A stretch of DNA of 54,408 nt from NCBI GenBank assembly GCA_035252015.1, contig DATFDP010000143.1, positions 1-54,408 of the forward strand, read 5' to 3'. The notes under the pieces are model-generated. The model was not told where the DNA came from. It did no database searches and saw only the letters and a list, made by a program, of their open reading frames with translations. Numbering within the stretch: the stretch's first letter is position 1; each line of letters opens with the position of its first letter. This DNA comes from JAICWP01 sp035252015 (lineage in GTDB: Bacteria; Acidobacteriota; Terriglobia; Terriglobales; Acidobacteriaceae). A program made the translations under genes and the position numbers. Shown piece by piece: positions 52,580 through 54,408 of this stretch.

Positions 52580-52912
52580 TTGAGCGAGAACAGCACAAAT
52601 ACTGCAAAGCGGAAAAACACCTTACTGCCGGTGCTTACGGTGCTGTTCCTGGTGGCCTACTCAATCATGACTATGTTGATCGTGGAGCAAGGCAATACGA
52701 TTGAATCGCAGAGGTTGCTGATCAAGCAGCTCTTTAGCGACAGCGCCCAACTCAATGCTATGAAGGGGCACGAGGTGCAAAAGCGTAACGCCGAGAAAGC
52801 TCATCCCAAGCCGTATGCCCGCAAGGAATCTCCGCGCCCGCGGCAGCGCGAGCCCAGGGTTGATGCACCCCAATCCCCGGCCGACCTGCAGCGCTCGGTA
52901 ATATCTCTGTAA
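52580..52912 (+). CDS. Small single-pass membrane protein of unknown function
   Basis: 110 residues with a TTG start at 52580. A short polar N-terminus is followed by one membrane helix (about 15-37, LLPVLTVLFLVAYSIMTMLIV). A coiled-coil-like segment (EQGNTIESQRLLIKQLFSD) and a basic, proline-rich tail (PKPYARKESPRPRQREPR) follow. I do not recognise the family. It lies between a histidine kinase and the convergent GGDEF gene. Confidence 0.5.
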   Translation: MSENSTNTAKRKNTLLPVLTVLFLVAYSIMTMLIVEQGNTIESQRLLIKQLFSDSAQLNAMKGHEVQKRNAEKAHPKPYARKESPRPRQREPRVDAPQSPADLQRSVISL

Positions 52913-52934
52913 GTAGTGGGGCCAACACCGCCGT

Positions 52935-54194
52935 TTAACGGCGTGAGGCGGCCATTTTCGAGAAACCGGCCGATTGCATCCCGGCCACTTCCACCCGGTT
53001 TCTGCCAGCGGCCTTGGCGCGATAGAGAGCTTTGTCTGCAGCCGCGATGACCTGCTGAACTTTCTCCAGCTTCAGCTGTTCCGAACCGGCAACGCCAATG
53101 CTCACGGTAACGGAGGTGATATCGGCGGCAGAGGGCGGTTCCACCTTCATCTTCCGTTTTCGGGTGGTGCGCCGGCCTGCGTTACGCCGGTCGGCTCCGC
53201 GCACTTGACGCCGGCGATCGGCGCCGCGAAGGCAGAAGACGGATTCTTCGATGTCCTTCCGTAGCTCCTCCAAATAGGGTAGGGTCTCTGCCGCACCGCG
53301 ATCGCGAAACAACACCGCGAACTCTTCGCCGCCGCAGCGAAAGGCTTGTCCGCCGCCGCTGACCTGCGCCAGCCGTGCCGCGACCATGCGCAGCACCTCA
53401 TCGCCTGTGTCGTGACCGTAGAGGTCGTTGAAGGACTTGAAGTGGTCAATATCCACTACGGCGATGGCGTAAGGCCGGCCGAGCGCTGCGGCGGCTTCAT
53501 TAAAGGCGCGGCGGCTGGGAAGGCCGGTGAGTTCGTCGTGGTAGGCCATGAAATAGAAGCTCTCGATCAGAGAGGCCCCCACAATGAGCGCGCCCGTGCC
53601 CAGGTAGGCGGTGGCAGCCACCCCAACCCCTCCGTGGCGCAACGCGAGCCACGCCGCCAGCATGCCCCAGAAAAAGCCGCTCTCCAGATTCCTACGGTAG
53701 AAGAACGCGCGCAGCAGGAAAATGAGGGTAGCAGCGGCGCAAACCCCTGAAGTCACCCAGGGCAGGCTGAACCTGTGCATGCCGTGGAATTCGCTGCTCA
53801 CACCCAAAGCGACAAAATCAATCAGCAGCAGAGCGGCGCGGGGCACCATCGCATCCAGGGTGAAACCGCGTTCGGGCAATAAGGAAAAGACCAGCAGGCT
53901 AACCGGCAACAGAAAGGCGGCAATTGCGACCCGTACCTGATCGGCGCTCAGATTGGAAGGGCCAAATGCGGCCTCCTCTACCAGTAACAGAGCCAGCAAC
54001 GCGAACAAAACGCGGGTGGAGCGGAAGCGCCAGGCGAGCAGAATCCCCGCGCACAGCACGATGTAGAAGCCGAACTGAACCCGGGCATAACTGGAGGGGG
54101 GCAGGGAGAGAAAATTAAGCAGCAGCGCGGTGGCCAGCAGCAACAGGCCGCCCGGCAGCAAAGCCAACACCGGCGTTCTGCTCGGCGAGTTCAC
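52935..54194 (-). CDS. Membrane-bound GGDEF diguanylate cyclase
   Basis: 419 residues. Seven or more membrane helices fill about 8-205. The GGDEF domain begins at about 215 with YHDELTGLPSRRAFNEA, continues with IDHFKSFNDLYGHDTGDEVLR, and has an active GGEEF motif at about 284 (CGGEEFAVLF). The usual RxxD inhibitory site just upstream is absent. A strongly basic insertion (about 318-345, DRRRQVRGADRRNAGRRTTR) interrupts the domain before VSIGVA. It makes c-di-GMP from GTP. It could oppose the HD-GYP enzyme at 23231-25063. Confidence 0.92.
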   Translation of the reverse strand: MNSPSRTPVLALLPGGLLLLATALLLNFLSLPPSSYARVQFGFYIVLCAGILLAWRFRSTRVLFALLALLLVEEAAFGPSNLSADQVRVAIAAFLLPVSLLVFSLLPERGFTLDAMVPRAALLLIDFVALGVSSEFHGMHRFSLPWVTSGVCAAATLIFLLRAFFYRRNLESGFFWGMLAAWLALRHGGVGVAATAYLGTGALIVGASLIESFYFMAYHDELTGLPSRRAFNEAAAALGRPYAIAVVDIDHFKSFNDLYGHDTGDEVLRMVAARLAQVSGGGQAFRCGGEEFAVLFRDRGAAETLPYLEELRKDIEESVFCLRGADRRRQVRGADRRNAGRRTTRKRKMKVEPPSAADITSVTVSIGVAGSEQLKLEKVQQVIAAADKALYRAKAAGRNRVEVAGMQSAGFSKMAASRR

Positions 54195-54296
54195 GCGGCT
54201 TCCCCTCAGAAATGGGTGGCTCGAGCTTAACGTGGCTGGTTGGCTACGGGGAATGGCGTCCTGGATTCAGACTTTACCGGCCTGTGACTTAGATAA

Positions 54297-54330
54297 AAAG
54301 ATGGGGCTGACCTGAGCCAGCCCCATCTTT
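54297..54330 (-). terminator. Strong terminator hairpin after the right-edge gene
   Basis: AAGATGGGGCTG (54298-54309) pairs perfectly with CAGCCCCATCTT (54318-54329) around an 8-base loop, extendable by one A-T pair. In the minus direction it ends in a T-rich run (CTTTTTAT). It lies 20 bases after the stop codon of the partial gene at the right edge. Confidence 0.7.
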
Positions 54331-54350
54331 ACGCGGAAATCGCCTTCCGC

Positions 54351-54408
54351 TCAGCGGATCGTCTCCTCGCTCTGTAAAAAAGAGGGGTCTTCAGCGAGGA
54401 ACTGCTTC
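54351..54408 (-). CDS. C-terminal end of an unidentified minus-strand gene (partial)
   Basis: The frame entering from the right edge reads KQFLAEDPSFLQSEETIR and stops at TGA (54351-54353). A terminator follows, supporting a real gene end. Eighteen residues are too few to identify the protein. Confidence 0.45.
   Translation of the reverse strand, partial: KQFLAEDPSFLQSEETIR

Overview
This is a chromosomal stretch of about 60% G+C from a bacterium that looks like a member of the Acidobacteriota (Terriglobia, Koribacter-like). That placement is an inference. It rests on the gene mix (a VPS10/sortilin-like propeller, paired amidohydrolases, DUF6599- and DUF4380-type proteins, a TgpA-like transglutaminase, an XRE-NfeD-flotillin-PspA operon) and on the dispersed intergenic repeats. 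I see no rRNA, tRNA, CRISPR array, prophage or complete insertion sequence. The only mobile-type gene is a REP-associated tyrosine transposase (RAYT) domain fused to YacG.

Layout. 1-13 kb: the tail of a PKD-bearing glycoside hydrolase, a DUF4380-like mutarotase-fold protein, a secreted 11-Asp-box VPS10-like protein, a small autoregulated-looking operon (ribbon-helix-helix protein, DoxX-like membrane protein, conserved unknown), two tandem secreted amidohydrolases divergent from a double-domain M42 peptidase, and a BNR/sialidase-like protein. In the amidohydrolase pair, and inside the M42 protein, one copy keeps the metal ligands and the other has lost them. 13-19 kb: DUF6599 protein, peptidoglycan amidase (TPR-AMIN-Amidase_3), lytic transglycosylase, Rieske oxygenase and a STAS-like protein. 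19-33 kb: a minus-strand block of housekeeping genes: alaS, recX, an HD-GYP c-di-GMP phosphodiesterase, gpsA, plsY, thpR, cinA, an IPT/NHL propeller, pgpA, yacG-RAYT and rimO. gpsA, plsY and pgpA together cover glycerophospholipid synthesis.

33-41 kb: TgpA-like transglutaminase, lipoprotein, M3 metallopeptidase, a Phd/VapC-type toxin-antitoxin pair whose toxin is frameshifted, a 2OG-Fe(II) oxygenase and a MerR-HTH/TPR protein. 41-46 kb: acyl-CoA dehydrogenase, a secreted LolA-like protein, an orphan Flp pilin, and a divergent ArsR/SDR pair with a perfect 9-2-9 operator. 46-50.5 kb: a compact minus-strand membrane-stress operon XRE -> NfeD -> DUF1648 -> flotillin -> PspA. It is driven by a recognisable sigma70-type promoter embedded in a near-perfect 36-bp palindrome that touches the first start codon. 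50.6-54.4 kb: PAS histidine kinase, small membrane protein, GGDEF cyclase, and the end of one more minus-strand gene followed by a strong terminator.

The most interesting signals are: (i) the in-frame YacG-RAYT fusion with REP-type hairpin pairs on both sides of the RAYT half, in inverted orientation; (ii) seven gene boundaries holding imperfect inverted repeats whose arms are built from repeated short words (GCACTTAG, GAGAACT, TAGCTGACTGG and others), two word families being used at more than one locus; (iii) two autoregulation architectures, at 6251-6307 and 50421-50465, where operator and promoter can be read directly; and (iv) active/degenerate enzyme pairing around 6.4-11.5 kb.
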